Origin: Hondaea fermentalgiana | Taxonomy: Eukaryota > Sar > Bigyra > Thraustochytrida > Thraustochytriidae | Direction of reading: 5' to 3' | DNA length: 64,000 nucleotides | NCBI GenBank assembly: GCA_014084085.1 | Contig: NPFB01000044.1 | Location: forward strand, 44,395-108,394 | Shown: positions 18,262 to 27,805 of the stretch, one piece after another | How the letters are laid out: every line of letters begins with the position of its first letter | Position numbering within the stretch: position 1 is the first letter of the stretch | The notes under the pieces: generated by a model | The model's database searches: none | Told to the model about the DNA's origin: nothing | The model's input: only the letters and a program-made list of their open reading frames with translations | Position numbers and translations under genes: made by a program

Positions 18262-18996
18262 ATGGCGACGCTGCGGAGAGCAAAGTACAAGACCGCGTGC
18301 GAGAGCTTTGACGCCTCGGAAGCGGCCTTTGGACAGTGCCGCACGTGCGGCTTCTCGCTGGCGGACCACCTGGCGAGGCTGGCGACGCGGGATGATGCCG
18401 AGAAGGGCAGCGAGGGAGAGGATGAGGTCGCGGAAGAGGTGCCCCCACCACCGCCCGAGGAACCTGCCAAGCCGCAGGCGTGCCACAACTTCACCTTTGC
18501 CAAGGACGGCTTTGGAATGTGCGAATGCGGGTTCGCCATGGAGGAGCATCGCAGCGAGGACAGAAGGTCCTCTTTTCGACGGTCCATGCGAAATTTTGCA
18601 AAGCGAATCAGTAGAAAGCTCACCAAATCCTCCATCGAGAGCCCTGCCGAGCCCTGCGAGCATTTCGCCATCGACTTGAACAGCGAGCAGTATGGCCTCT
18701 GCTTTTGTGGCTTCAACAAGCTCGAGCATGACAAGATCGCTGCAAAAAGGGCTTTGGAAGAGGAGCGTCGCGAAGAGGAACGTCGGAAAAGGGAAGAGTC
18801 GTCAAGCCACGATCCTGAAGCTTCACGAAAGCCGTCCAGGCCATGTGGGAACTTCACTCTCAATCTTGAGAGTGAAGGGGGTTATGGCGTTTGCGAGTGC
18901 GGATTCTCGCGCGAGCAGCATCAGGATTTTAGCATGAAGCCTTCAGAATGGGACGACGTCAAAGGTCGATTGACAAAACCAAAACCTTTTGAATGA
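18262..18996 (+). CDS. Protein with four Cys/His (CCCH-like) repeats, unknown function
   Basis: A 244-residue protein I cannot assign to a named family. It has four spaced copies of one pattern: C13-x12-C26-x2-C29-x6-H36, C74-x12-C87-x-C89-x6-H96, C132-x14-C147-x-C149-x6-H156 and C195-x15-C211-x-C213-x6-H220. Each copy carries the core CGF-x4-H (CGFSLADH, CGFAMEEH, CGFNKLEH, CGFSREQH) and a preceding F in C-x2-F. Three Cys and one His per copy would fit one zinc each (inference). Linkers are charged: an acidic Pro-rich stretch (50-72), a basic Ser/Arg stretch (100-125) and a Glu/Arg helix (160-182). There is no signal peptide or membrane segment. GC-rich DNA precedes the ATG. The gene is convergent with TyrRS. 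Confidence 0.75.
   Translation: MATLRRAKYKTACESFDASEAAFGQCRTCGFSLADHLARLATRDDAEKGSEGEDEVAEEVPPPPPEEPAKPQACHNFTFAKDGFGMCECGFAMEEHRSEDRRSSFRRSMRNFAKRISRKLTKSSIESPAEPCEHFAIDLNSEQYGLCFCGFNKLEHDKIAAKRALEEERREEERRKREESSSHDPEASRKPSRPCGNFTLNLESEGGYGVCECGFSREQHQDFSMKPSEWDDVKGRLTKPKPFE
18852..18877. repeat. Perfect 12-bp inverted repeat with 2-nt loop inside the Cys/His-repeat gene
   Basis: CTTCACTCTCAA at 18852-18863 pairs exactly with TTGAGAGTGAAG at 18866-18877 across TC. It lies in the coding sequence just after the first Cys of repeat 4 and would form a strong hairpin in the mRNA. Confidence 0.85.
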
Positions 18997-19591
18997 AAAT
19001 TGAATGCGAAGCTCGCTTTCAGACTCGCTCGAAACGTCTGAAGAGAAGAATGAGCGGAATGCACCCTGGCTCTGTTTGTTTGCGCGCGCAAACGTTCGAA
19101 ATGGAGGACCAAATCAGATTTATTTGGGAAATTAAAGATTAGGAAACATGGAAGGTTGGGCTCATGTAGAGCCGTCTCTTCCTCCTTCCGCACACGAGTG
19201 TTAGTTTGCCCTTGGAGCTATGGGTCTAAAATTGTTCTATGTTGATTTTTTTTTTGTCATACCTTTCGCGAATTGCTCGTTCATTGTCGTCTTGACATGA
19301 CAATGAAAACATGAAACGAAGCAAACATCGAGAAGAAACGAAAACAGCCATGGGCAACCATGAAATTATCTTTTCAAAACAAGTGAGACACGATTTAGCC
19401 GTCTTGCTTGCACTTTGATAGAGACTCAATAGGCCCAAAGTGGTGTATACGCGCTAACTGAAACATATCAACCCCTTGCACTGTGTCAAAATCGAGCTTT
19501 AAAAAAATGTGTGAGCTTGAAGTTGGGGTGGACGAGCTACCGAGCGGCAGAGCGACCGGGCTCGTGCAATCGAATCCACAACGACATGCGA
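18997..19591. other. Intergenic between convergent Cys/His-repeat and TyrRS genes
   Basis: About 595 bp, AT-rich, with T- and A-runs (for example near 19246 and 19500). It should carry both 3' UTRs. No RNA gene or coding frame is supported. Confidence 0.6.
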
Positions 19592-21004
19592 TCATTCGGC
19601 ATCTTGCACAGAGACAATGGTGTACTTGCGCTTGCCAGATCGTAGCAATATAACGCGACCCTCAGCAGCGTCGCGCGCGAGATCCAACGTGTAAGACGCG
19701 TCGGGGACCCGGTGGTTCTGAACATAGAGACCGCCACTGGCAGCAAGTCGCTTAGCTTCGGACTTTGAGGCCACAGCCTTGGCAGCAGCAAAAACGTCAA
19801 TTGCAGTTCGATCTTGAACCTGCTCCCTTGAAAGCGTGACACGAGGCGCGTCAATGCTCAAGAGGTCTTCTGCCGATAGAGCATCGAGGTCGCCGCCAAA
19901 AAGCGCCTGAGTGGCCACCTCAGCGCGACGCAAACCTGTCGGTCCGCGCACCATTTGCACAACACTTTGCGCAAGACGACGTTGGGCCTCGCGTTTTTCA
20001 GGTGCCTCGCCATGCGCCTTGGCGATCGCGGCCACCTCATCTTCAGGCAACTCGGTCAATTTGTAGAGCAGATCCTCGACCATTTCATCCTCTGCACGCA
20101 TGAAGAATTGGTACAACTCGAAATCGCTCGTCTTGTCGGGTGCGAGCCAGACAGCGTTGCCTGCGCTCTTGCCGAACTTTTCGCCCGCGCGATTTGTGAG
20201 CAACGGCACCGTCACACCAAGGGCCTCGGCAGTGTCACCTGTGGCGCGTCGGATGAGATCTGTGCCTGCAGCAATATTACCCCATTGATCGCTTCCGCCA
20301 ATTTGGACGCGGCACGACTCGGTACGGTAAAGGTGCAGAAAATCGTACCCTTGAAGAAGTTGATAGGAGAACTCTGTAAAGCTGAGGCCCTCCTGCGTTT
20401 CATCCGAAGATGTTTCCAGACGCGCCTTTACGCTCTCTCGAGACATCATCGCACTCACGCGAAAGTGTTTTCCTACGTCGCGAAGAAGCTCGAGTGCGGA
20501 CATGCCGCGATACCAGTCAAGGTTGTTTACGAGCTGCGCTGCATTTGGCTCCTTGCCGCCAAACTCGAGGACGCGCTCTAAGTCTGCGCGGATGCCTTCC
20601 ACATTACGCTCTACATCGCTCGTCTCTAACATGGCGCGCTCCGTGGCACGGCCGCTTGGATCGCCAATAAGGCCCGTGGCGCCGCCGACGAGGGCAAGAG
20701 GTCGAAAGCCCTCTCTCTGAAAGGCGCGGAGCGCCATGATGCCTACGAGATGACCTACGTGCAGGCCGTCAGCAGTCGGGTCAATGCCCAGGTAGACGCT
20801 GCAAACGTCTCCGTTGTCAAGGCGCACGATGCCATCGCTTCCGCGGGCGCTGTCGTCGTCGCGCTGCCACCACGTCGAGGCCTTGGCGCCCTCGCCATGT
20901 TCACTCGATGTCGGCTGCTGCTGCAGTGAGCCCACGGCGTCTGCAGATCGCGTCGATGCTGCCAGGAGCCTGCGTCCACGCAGCCGCGACAGTACACGCT
21001 GCAT
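19592..21004 (-). CDS. Tyrosyl-tRNA synthetase, bacterial/organellar type
   Basis: A 470-residue class I aminoacyl-tRNA synthetase that charges tRNA-Tyr. The ATP-binding HIGH box is HVGH at 82-85 within GIDPTADGLHVGHLVG; the KMSKS equivalent is KFGKS at 276-280, the bacterial/mitochondrial form. VGGATGLIGDPSGR, YDFLHLY and VQIGGSDQWGNI are typical of bacterial TyrRS. The C-terminus (from about 400) is an S4-like RNA-binding domain (SEAKRLAASGGLYVQN, LLRSGKRKY). The N-terminus MQRVLSRLRGRRLLAASTRS is basic and free of acids, a good mitochondrial presequence. The longer frame to 21136 adds 44 codons with no presequence character, so ATG 21004 is preferred. Corresponds to animal YARS2; mitochondrial location is inferred. 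Confidence 0.93.
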   Translation of the reverse strand: MQRVLSRLRGRRLLAASTRSADAVGSLQQQPTSSEHGEGAKASTWWQRDDDSARGSDGIVRLDNGDVCSVYLGIDPTADGLHVGHLVGIMALRAFQREGFRPLALVGGATGLIGDPSGRATERAMLETSDVERNVEGIRADLERVLEFGGKEPNAAQLVNNLDWYRGMSALELLRDVGKHFRVSAMMSRESVKARLETSSDETQEGLSFTEFSYQLLQGYDFLHLYRTESCRVQIGGSDQWGNIAAGTDLIRRATGDTAEALGVTVPLLTNRAGEKFGKSAGNAVWLAPDKTSDFELYQFFMRAEDEMVEDLLYKLTELPEDEVAAIAKAHGEAPEKREAQRRLAQSVVQMVRGPTGLRRAEVATQALFGGDLDALSAEDLLSIDAPRVTLSREQVQDRTAIDVFAAAKAVASKSEAKRLAASGGLYVQNHRVPDASYTLDLARDAAEGRVILLRSGKRKYTIVSVQDAE

Positions 21005-21329
21005 TTCTGCGCGCCCCAGTCTTCGTTCGTCCCTGAGCGTGGAATCTACAAACTTGGTTTTGCTTATTCGTGTCGATTCGTGCTGGCAGTGGCCGGTGGT
21101 CACAGTCACACCCATCCAACCACCCACCCACCCCACGAGTCGATTTGCAATCTCGCGAGAACTTCACATGGGATGATAGTGAACGACATTTGCATCTGCA
21201 CGCGCAGAATCTATGACCTGCACATTGAGATGTGTACCAAGCTCGCTCTTGCGCTCGTCAGCCACGGTTTCGACATCATCATCATGAGGGGGCGGTGCGA
21301 TACTACATGGGTGGACTTGTCAAGCCCGA
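21005..21329. promoter_or_regulatory. Divergent promoter region between TyrRS and uridine phosphorylase
   Basis: 325 bp between outward-facing starts, with CCACCCACCCACC-like C-rich sequence near 21120. Promoters of both genes are expected here. No coding frame with recognisable content. Confidence 0.5.
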
Positions 21330-22511
21330 ATGTCGTGGAGGTCAAGAGTAAGTGTCGTCGAGAACAGTCAGTCTGCAATCCAACATCTGCGGCAGGGCCG
21401 TGCAGGGAGCGACGGGCGAAGCCAAGAAGTTGTGCGAGGCGCAACGATGCAGGAGAAGAGCGAGGACTTGAGGAGCGATGGCGGCGATAGCGGCCGGCAG
21501 ACGCCGGTAATTTTGAAGCGCGGTCACTCGTCTGGCGACATGGGCACAGACTACTATGCTATTTGCGACGAAGCTCAGGTGGGCGCCAGTCCGCGACCTC
21601 CACCGCTGCTGCGACCCATTGCGAAGCGCGCAAAAGTAGCGCAAGACACCGAGACAGACACGAGCATAAGATTGCCCAGACATGAACAGCACCGGAAGGA
21701 CGCGAAAAAGGTCAAGTTCGCGCCTGTGCTATATCACATTGGTCTCACGGACGAACGAGCGCGAGAAGTCTTTGCAGACGTTCGCTTCATCGTCATGGGC
21801 GGTACGGTGGAGCGCATGGGTCGCTTCGCGACTGCCTTGCAAAAGAAAATTGGCACAAAGGCGACGCGCGTGAGCTCGACCTCCCGATTCACCTTGTACA
21901 AGGTTGGGCCCGTCATTGTCGTCAATCATGGCATGGGCGCCCCATCGGTTAGCATTCTGGTTAATGAGCTTGTAATGGCGCTGCGTATGGCCTGCGTTCC
22001 ATGCAATGAGGTCGAGGCCTTTCGCATCGGTACGAGCGGCGGCATCGGGGTCGAGCCAGGCAAGGTCGTGGTCAGTGCCGAGGTTCTTAATGAGAAACTC
22101 GAGCCCTTTCATGAAGTGATCGAGCTCGGCAAGGAGAAAAAGTACCCGACGGGCGTTTCGCAAGAGATTGTGACCGCTCTGGACGAGCTCGACGATGTTA
22201 TCGTTGGCAAGACCATGTCTGCGAATTGCTTTTACAGCAATCAGGGTCGACTGGACGGCGCCTTTGTCGACTTTACCTATGAAGACAAGATGGCGTTCTT
22301 GGAGCGTCTGCAGCACGCTGGTGTCAAGAACATCGAGATGGAGGCCGTGTGCTTTTCTGCCTGGATGCATCGCGCAGGGATCAAGGCTTGCATCGTCTGC
22401 ATGCCCCTTGTCGATCGTCTTCAGGGCGAGGTTCCTGCCATTGTTGACAATCCGCACCTCAGCTCGGACATTGTCATCAACTACATTCTTTCAAAAACAA
22501 AAAAGGCCTAG
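21330..22511 (+). CDS. Uridine phosphorylase
   Basis: A nucleoside phosphorylase (393 codons from 21330, 354 residues from 21447) that cleaves uridine with phosphate to uracil and ribose-1-phosphate. Family marks: HIGLTDERAREVFADVRF, VMGGTVERM, VVNHGMGAPSVSILVNEL (phosphate/ribose pocket), RIGTSGGIGVEPGKVVVS, FYSNQGRLDGA and KNIEMEAVCFSAWMHRAGI; the NIEME text supplies the Glu/Met that bind ribose. The pattern matches eukaryotic UPP1/UPP2 rather than bacterial Udp. Residues before about 90 are low complexity. ATG 21330 and ATG 21447 are both possible. A 48-nt segment 21348-21395 with GTAAGT...CAG ends could be spliced without changing frame. The next gene downstream on the same strand is a nucleoside carrier. 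Confidence 0.9.
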   Translation: MSWRSRVSVVENSQSAIQHLRQGRAGSDGRSQEVVRGATMQEKSEDLRSDGGDSGRQTPVILKRGHSSGDMGTDYYAICDEAQVGASPRPPPLLRPIAKRAKVAQDTETDTSIRLPRHEQHRKDAKKVKFAPVLYHIGLTDERAREVFADVRFIVMGGTVERMGRFATALQKKIGTKATRVSSTSRFTLYKVGPVIVVNHGMGAPSVSILVNELVMALRMACVPCNEVEAFRIGTSGGIGVEPGKVVVSAEVLNEKLEPFHEVIELGKEKKYPTGVSQEIVTALDELDDVIVGKTMSANCFYSNQGRLDGAFVDFTYEDKMAFLERLQHAGVKNIEMEAVCFSAWMHRAGIKACIVCMPLVDRLQGEVPAIVDNPHLSSDIVINYILSKTKKA

Positions 22512-22773
22512 ACCAAAGGCCCAGGTAGTACGAGCATTGGCAAGGCAGGAGCAACCGTAGGCAGGAGCAACCGTAGGCAAGTAGATATTTTAGAGGCCCA
22601 CTTTAGTAGATGTTTGGATAGCGTGAAACCGCGGCGACACCGAAACGGAACGTAACGTATTTCTTTTTGCCGACGATTCGTCAGGATCAAACCGGCTCCG
22701 TTTATCAGCGCGTCAGCGCGCGTGCGCGCGCAAGAGCGCCAGTGTTGTGCAGCAAAACGCAGCACAGCGCAGG
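22512..22773. other. Gap between uridine phosphorylase and the nucleoside transporter
   Basis: 262 bp between same-strand genes. It begins with a tandem 16-bp duplication GGCAGGAGCAACCGTA at 22544-22559 and 22560-22575. The rest should hold the phosphorylase 3' UTR and the transporter promoter. Confidence 0.55.
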
Positions 22774-24012
22774 ATGCGGGTCACGATGCTCTTGATCGGC
22801 CTGGCGATGCTGCTGCCTTGGAGCTCGACCTTGAATCTACTTGGACTCTTGGAAGAGGCCTTTGCCGGGTCATCGCGGGCGTCAACCTACGCTGGGGCCT
22901 TCTCCACAACATACCTTGTGAGCAACTTTGCCGTCTTGGCCGTGGAAAGAGCTCGCGAACGAACTGGGGCAATTCTGCGCGAGCCCTCGCGCATTGTTGT
23001 CCTTGCCGGTAGCATGACAGCCCTGGTCACCCTCGTATTGGCCTTGGTCGTGGCCACAGCCTATGACCGTGCCACAGCGCTTTATTATCTCGTAGGACTT
23101 TGCTTACTTGCGTTGGGCGGCTTCACCGCGTCGCTTCAAAGCGGCACCTTTCGCTTTTCAGCAAAGCACGATGTGAGCGGGAAAACAACGCAAGCAATCA
23201 TGGCGGGCCAGGCTGTTGCAGGGCTCTTGTCCTCGATCGTCATTTTTCTGCTCGTACCCGGCGGATTCCAACCTGCGCGCGTGGGGTGCATCTACTTGAT
23301 TATTACTGCAGCTGTGGTCGCCGCTTCAATCGCGCAATTTGCGCGTCTATTGAAGCGTGACGCGCCGTATGGTCAAGTTCCACATGCCACGAACTCGGAC
23401 GCCGAAGAGGACCTTCCTCCGTCAGCAGACGACACTGAACGGCCAACCCGCAGTGTCTTTGAGGTCGAGCTGCATAGTAACAGGACGGAAGAGGCTTCCG
23501 CCCCAGAATTAATCAAGGCGACTCCGCCTTGGCGCCATGCATCCTTGTGTGCCTTGGCAGTTTTCTTGTGCTTCACCTGCACGCTTGGCGTGTTTCCCGG
23601 CGTCACGGTGCACCTGCGTCCTGAGAGCATATCAAAGCCTTATTTCCAGCCGCTTCTCGTGCTTGCGTTCAATATTGGGGACCTTCTCGGTCGCCTTGTC
23701 GGCCCGTGGTCTTGTCTCTCGAGGCCTCTCATGCAATGTTTTTACGGCTTGCTGAGATTTGCCTTTGTGCCACTCATCATATCATGTGGGATGGACGGCT
23801 CTTCACACGTCCCTCAAGCCTTCTTTGGCGACGTCTGGCCACTTTTCTGGGTCACGCTGCTTGGGCTCACAAATGGTCACCTCGCCACGATTGCGATGAT
23901 GATTGGCTGCGAGCGGTTTTCACCCACGGCTATGAGTCTCTGGCTCAATGCGGGTCTCGCTGCAGGCAGTATTTTGTCTACTCTTATCGCAGCTGCAATT
24001 TTTGATGACTAA
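22774..24012 (+). CDS. Equilibrative nucleoside transporter (ENT/SLC29 family)
   Basis: A 412-residue polytopic membrane protein with about ten to eleven hydrophobic helices and a hydrophilic loop at about 195-245. ENT marks: LPWSSTLNLL in helix 1 (family motif GxxxPWN), TLGVFPGVTVHLRP (the FP..T motif of helix 7), FNIGDLLGRLVG (the N-x-x-D-x-x-G-R signature) and LTNGHLATIAMM (the TNG motif). ENT carriers move nucleosides down a gradient or with protons; substrate range is not predictable here, but the preceding uridine phosphorylase suggests uridine. ATG 22774 is the first ATG; the frame runs back to a GTG at 22747. Acidic Asp helps the carrier signature remain intact, so the protein looks functional and full length. 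Confidence 0.88.
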   Translation: MRVTMLLIGLAMLLPWSSTLNLLGLLEEAFAGSSRASTYAGAFSTTYLVSNFAVLAVERARERTGAILREPSRIVVLAGSMTALVTLVLALVVATAYDRATALYYLVGLCLLALGGFTASLQSGTFRFSAKHDVSGKTTQAIMAGQAVAGLLSSIVIFLLVPGGFQPARVGCIYLIITAAVVAASIAQFARLLKRDAPYGQVPHATNSDAEEDLPPSADDTERPTRSVFEVELHSNRTEEASAPELIKATPPWRHASLCALAVFLCFTCTLGVFPGVTVHLRPESISKPYFQPLLVLAFNIGDLLGRLVGPWSCLSRPLMQCFYGLLRFAFVPLIISCGMDGSSHVPQAFFGDVWPLFWVTLLGLTNGHLATIAMMIGCERFSPTAMSLWLNAGLAAGSILSTLIAAAIFDD

Positions 24013-24533
24013 CGTTTTCGTGAACTGATGAAAGGCAAATTTTGCCAAGGACGAGGGTGAGCGAATTTCCGGAGAAGAAGAAAATACTAAAATTGAACTG
24101 CATATGCGACGTCGAAAATGGCTGCAAAGGTGACGTCGAGGAAGGTCAGCCGTGCATCGAGTTTGCGAGTTGGCAAAGCTTGTTTTGTTTTTCGTGCTGT
24201 GATGTTCATCAAAAAAAAAAATCAAAACACCAGGAAGCAATGTGAAATTTCTTCGGGGAGTCGTTTTTGGATTTTGAAAAAGTTGCAAAGTGGCGAAGAG
24301 TGTTTTCGCTCGGGTCTCAAGGTGTTCGCAAAGAGAACAATTACTTTCACGCGAGAGTGTAGAAATGTTGAGCACTCGCAAAGTCCATCATTACAACAAC
24401 ACTTTGTCAGGTTTTAGGAGCAAAACGCCCCAGACCTCAATTTTGGTCGAGATCTCTGTGATGTCAAAATGAAAAGTAAGAATGATGATATTATGCACAA
24501 GTCGATCAGGAGCTGGCGGTTTTCTCCTTGTTT
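24013..24533. other. Intergenic between convergent transporter and ceramidase genes
   Basis: 521 bp, AT-rich with A-runs (24212-24222). It should hold two 3' UTRs. Short frames here have no recognisable content. Confidence 0.6.
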
Positions 24534-26738
24534 TCAAAACGCCTCAGCCCAGCTTCCTCCATAGCGACGCGGGGGCGCTGCCTGGAGCTCAAAAACACGA
24601 GAAGTACCCTCAAAGGAGGAAATACGACCCGTAAGATGCTTGCGATCCCCAAAGTGGCGCAGACGGTACTTGCCCGGAACAATCTTGCGCAGGGCTTGAC
24701 CCGGTCTCCATTCGACGGTGGCCACGCTATGCAGCGAAATGGCAGAGAGCTTCTGGTAAATAAAGCGCGTCTCAAACTCACTGTCAGTGGCAATCACTTC
24801 CCAGACTCCACTGGTGTTCTGATATTCAACCGTGAGATAGGTGCCACCAAGACGCATGTTGTTGCGCGGATTGGCGCTCCAAAAGGTCGCCGACACGAGT
24901 GTGTCGGGTGCGAGGTCGTACGAGGCTTCCACGTCAGTCTTGACGTCGCCAAAGTGAGAGCCCATGGGGACGGTGTCCGGAAGCGGCGGAGGCAAGAGCG
25001 AGATTTGATGACCCATGAGGCTTGGGGGCGCGGGACCACTGCTAGGCTTGGTGTCACTGTTGAGAGCCCCGGCAAGCTTGACGGCCTCTTGCACGTAACC
25101 AGCATGCGTGTACGGGCCGTATAGCGTTGAAGCCGCCTCGTAACGCTGCACCTCGTACTCTTCCAAAGTTGTCACATAGGAAGAGTACTCATTGGCAAGA
25201 CCAGCAATGACCACGACGCCATTTTGAGCATCAAAGCCACCGCCCTCCACGAGTTTGGCGCGCACTGCAGCGCGCATGCGACGGCCAGCCATGGTCGTAA
25301 ACTCAGAAGGGACGTTGATGATGGCGAGCTGGTATCCAATTTGAAAAATGGAGATCGGCATGACTACCGGGTGCCACGGATACGGCTCGGTCATTTCGCC
25401 CGTGGGAAGCAGAACGGGCTTGGGATGCTGGCACGCTTTGAGTTCATCGCTGGGCTTCTTCAGAATGTTGCGGAGCATCTCCCAGAGGGGGTTGGTCGAT
25501 TTCTCGGACTGTACAAAATCGAAGGCACCGGGGCCATCTGTCGTTCCCGCCGCAAAGGAGTACCCGAGCGCAGGCTTGCACGTGCGCACCGTTTTTCCAC
25601 CCTCGAGCTCCACCTCGAGGTTGGACATGTCTCGGTACACGTGAGCCGACTTAATAGGGCCATCGACGGCGGCACGCACAAGGGCCGCGCCCTCGACGCG
25701 GTCGTAGAGTTTGCGAGCAAACTCGGCCTGCCGGGTACCTACAATACGCGTCGATTCGAACGGGTCATCCGACGGTCCACGGCCATGGCATTGCTCATTG
25801 AAACCATGGCAAGTTGAGTGGAGCTCCTCGCAAGGCTCGCCCGAGTCCGAGCAAAAGGTGCCGTTAATGTTGGGCGAAACATCGCCAAGATTGGTGGAAG
25901 CAAAGGCTGATACAAAGGATCCATTGCCCGTGAGGACCTCGGGGCCATTGTACCAGGCATCAAAGAGCTGCGAGGCATACCCTTTGTTGTCTCCACTGAT
26001 AAGATGATTCGTGTTCGGCATGCTCGTTCCGTGCACACTGAACCAATTCACCATGCCCACGGGAGTCCCATCGGACTCTTCGATGCGCAGGACAGTCGCA
26101 TTTAGGTCCGTATTGTGACCGTAAAGCTCGCGCTCTTCCTTGGGGTTGTTGGCATACCCTGAGGGGGAGCGGTTAATGTTGGCCTCGCCAGGGGCCATGG
26201 CTGCGCGCGAGACTTCCATCTTGCGACCGGCCCGGGCCGACTCGTGAGCTCGTGCGATCGCTTCGACGATTCCGGAGACGAAGCTCTCGAAAGCCTCATG
26301 CACAAAGCCAAGCGAAGGGACCTGGAAGAGCACGTTCTGGAGGAAACCCGCCGGCGCACTATGCGTATGGGTTCCACTGATGGAGATCGTCTCGGCAGAG
26401 TACACTCCAGGGAACCGCTTCTCGAGGCGACTCACCACTGCGTCCGTCACGGCTTGCGTCCCCATGCATGCGTCGAGACTCACAAAGGCGACGCGGGTCG
26501 CGTTCGGGTCATTGGCAGCTTCGTCGTCTCCGAACACAAAGGCGCGGGCGCGCAGACGAAAGTGAATTCCGCCCGTCGTCTGCGCAGGCATCGCGTATCC
26601 CATCATGTTCACGTCCGCGGCGGGCCCTGTCACGTCGGCCTGGCCCACGCCCACCCAGTATCCCTGCGTCACGGCCAGCGTCGCCGACAGGACCATCACC
26701 AGCAGACGCGTCCCCACCGAGGTGCTCATGGCGGCCAT
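24534..26738 (-). CDS. Neutral ceramidase
   Basis: A 734-residue secreted or lumenal enzyme that hydrolyses ceramide to sphingosine and fatty acid. A hydrophobic signal peptide covers about residues 9-26 (LLVMVLSATLAVTQG). The mature start YWVGVGQADVTGPAADVNMM is typical of the family. Zinc-site marks are GTHTHSAP (122-129) and NWFSVHGTSM (His236). The nucleophile is Ser288 in NLGDVSPN. NINRSPSGYANNP (187-199) is another family block. The C-terminal immunoglobulin-like domain is present (FWSANPRNNMRLGGTYLTVE, YRLRHFGDRK), ending close to the usual family end, so the gene is complete. ATG 26738 and ATG 26729 both precede the signal peptide. The gene has no intron. Confidence 0.95.
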   Translation of the reverse strand: MAAMSTSVGTRLLVMVLSATLAVTQGYWVGVGQADVTGPAADVNMMGYAMPAQTTGGIHFRLRARAFVFGDDEAANDPNATRVAFVSLDACMGTQAVTDAVVSRLEKRFPGVYSAETISISGTHTHSAPAGFLQNVLFQVPSLGFVHEAFESFVSGIVEAIARAHESARAGRKMEVSRAAMAPGEANINRSPSGYANNPKEERELYGHNTDLNATVLRIEESDGTPVGMVNWFSVHGTSMPNTNHLISGDNKGYASQLFDAWYNGPEVLTGNGSFVSAFASTNLGDVSPNINGTFCSDSGEPCEELHSTCHGFNEQCHGRGPSDDPFESTRIVGTRQAEFARKLYDRVEGAALVRAAVDGPIKSAHVYRDMSNLEVELEGGKTVRTCKPALGYSFAAGTTDGPGAFDFVQSEKSTNPLWEMLRNILKKPSDELKACQHPKPVLLPTGEMTEPYPWHPVVMPISIFQIGYQLAIINVPSEFTTMAGRRMRAAVRAKLVEGGGFDAQNGVVVIAGLANEYSSYVTTLEEYEVQRYEAASTLYGPYTHAGYVQEAVKLAGALNSDTKPSSGPAPPSLMGHQISLLPPPLPDTVPMGSHFGDVKTDVEASYDLAPDTLVSATFWSANPRNNMRLGGTYLTVEYQNTSGVWEVIATDSEFETRFIYQKLSAISLHSVATVEWRPGQALRKIVPGKYRLRHFGDRKHLTGRISSFEGTSRVFELQAAPPRRYGGSWAEAF

Positions 26739-27805
26739 CGTGCCCGCGTCCCCGTCTCGCGCTCGCCTTCCTCGCTGCCTGGCTGTCGGGCCGCCTGGCT
26801 GGCTGGCCGCCTGGCGTCTGCCTCTCGCCGCTGCGCGCGTGCTGCTGCTCCGCCTCGGTCTTCGCTGGCCTCCCGTGCGCGCGGGATGCCGAGTCGGGTC
26901 TGCTGTCTCTCCGCGTCCGAGTCTATCTAGAGGTTCTATCTTCTCCCTCCTCCTTCAAGTGCGTCCTTCCCTCGTTCTTCCCCCTCCCGCGGAAACAAGC
27001 GCCGAGCAAAGGAGCCGAGGCGCAAACGAGCGTGGCGTCGTTACTCGTCGCCATCGCGGAGCCGAGCGGGGGGAGGGAGGGAGAGGGAGGGAGAGAGAAA
27101 GGCTACGCGCTTGCGGCGGCACTTGCAGCGAGCCTCCGGGTGGCCGTGCTCGCGACTCGGGGTCGGTTGCGTCATGCAGGGCGCAGTGGTGGTATTTTAT
27201 ACGTTTTGCAACTTGCATGGTAGCTAGACATGGCGGTTGCCGTTCTTGAGGGCGGGTATCATGGGCTGTCTTCGCCAAAAAATCCGCCGTCGTTGGGCGG
27301 TCCTGTTTAGACCTTGTAAAATTGAGACGGTATCGTTTTCGTGGTAGTAAGCCTATTTGATAGCAGCGACGACAACCAACGACAACGACAACGAAACCTA
27401 CAGGTAAAGTGGCTTTGCACTTCACCGCGAACTTATTCTTCGAAGTTGCCAAAGGTGCGGCCGAGGTGGCCAGGCTACTACTACTACTCGAGCTGTCCAC
27501 CTAAGCCCAAGCCTACTTATCGTTAGCCCGTGGTCCAAGAAAAGGATTATGATCACCGCTGACCAGAAGCGAGAAAATGGACTTCACTGTAAACTTTGCC
27601 CGATGGTTTTGCAGAAGCAACTCCAAATGTGAAGACAAGACTGGAGAGACGATAAAAGTGGACTCATGCCTTGGGCCGGCTTGCAGCAAGGACGGGAGCA
27701 TGAAGGCAAGAAACTTGTGCAGGCAAACCTCAAACGAAAGAAAGCAGTGAAGTGAAGTGAAGCGAAGTGCTCACAAGAACTCCGTCTTGGAGGACCCACG
27801 AAACG
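26739..27805. other. Divergent intergenic region between ceramidase and WH2 membrane protein
   Basis: About 1.07 kb. 26739-27190 is GC-rich leader or promoter DNA of the ceramidase, with false frames on the + strand and a G-rich GGGAGGGAGGGAGAGGGAGG-like stretch near 27069. 27200-27800 is mixed. A direct repeat GTGAAGTGAAGCGAAGTG lies at about 27748-27769, just before the WH2 gene. No gene is supported. Confidence 0.6.

Noticed and set aside
17334..18863. Long open frames on both strands (325 codons + strand, 415 codons - strand)
   Set aside because: They lie in GC-rich leader DNA, overlap the Cys/His-repeat gene in other frames, and have Arg/Ser/Pro/Ala-biased text with no domain.
26244..27249. 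Several + strand frames over the ceramidase 5' end
   Set aside because: Antisense shadows of the ceramidase coding strand and its GC-rich leader.
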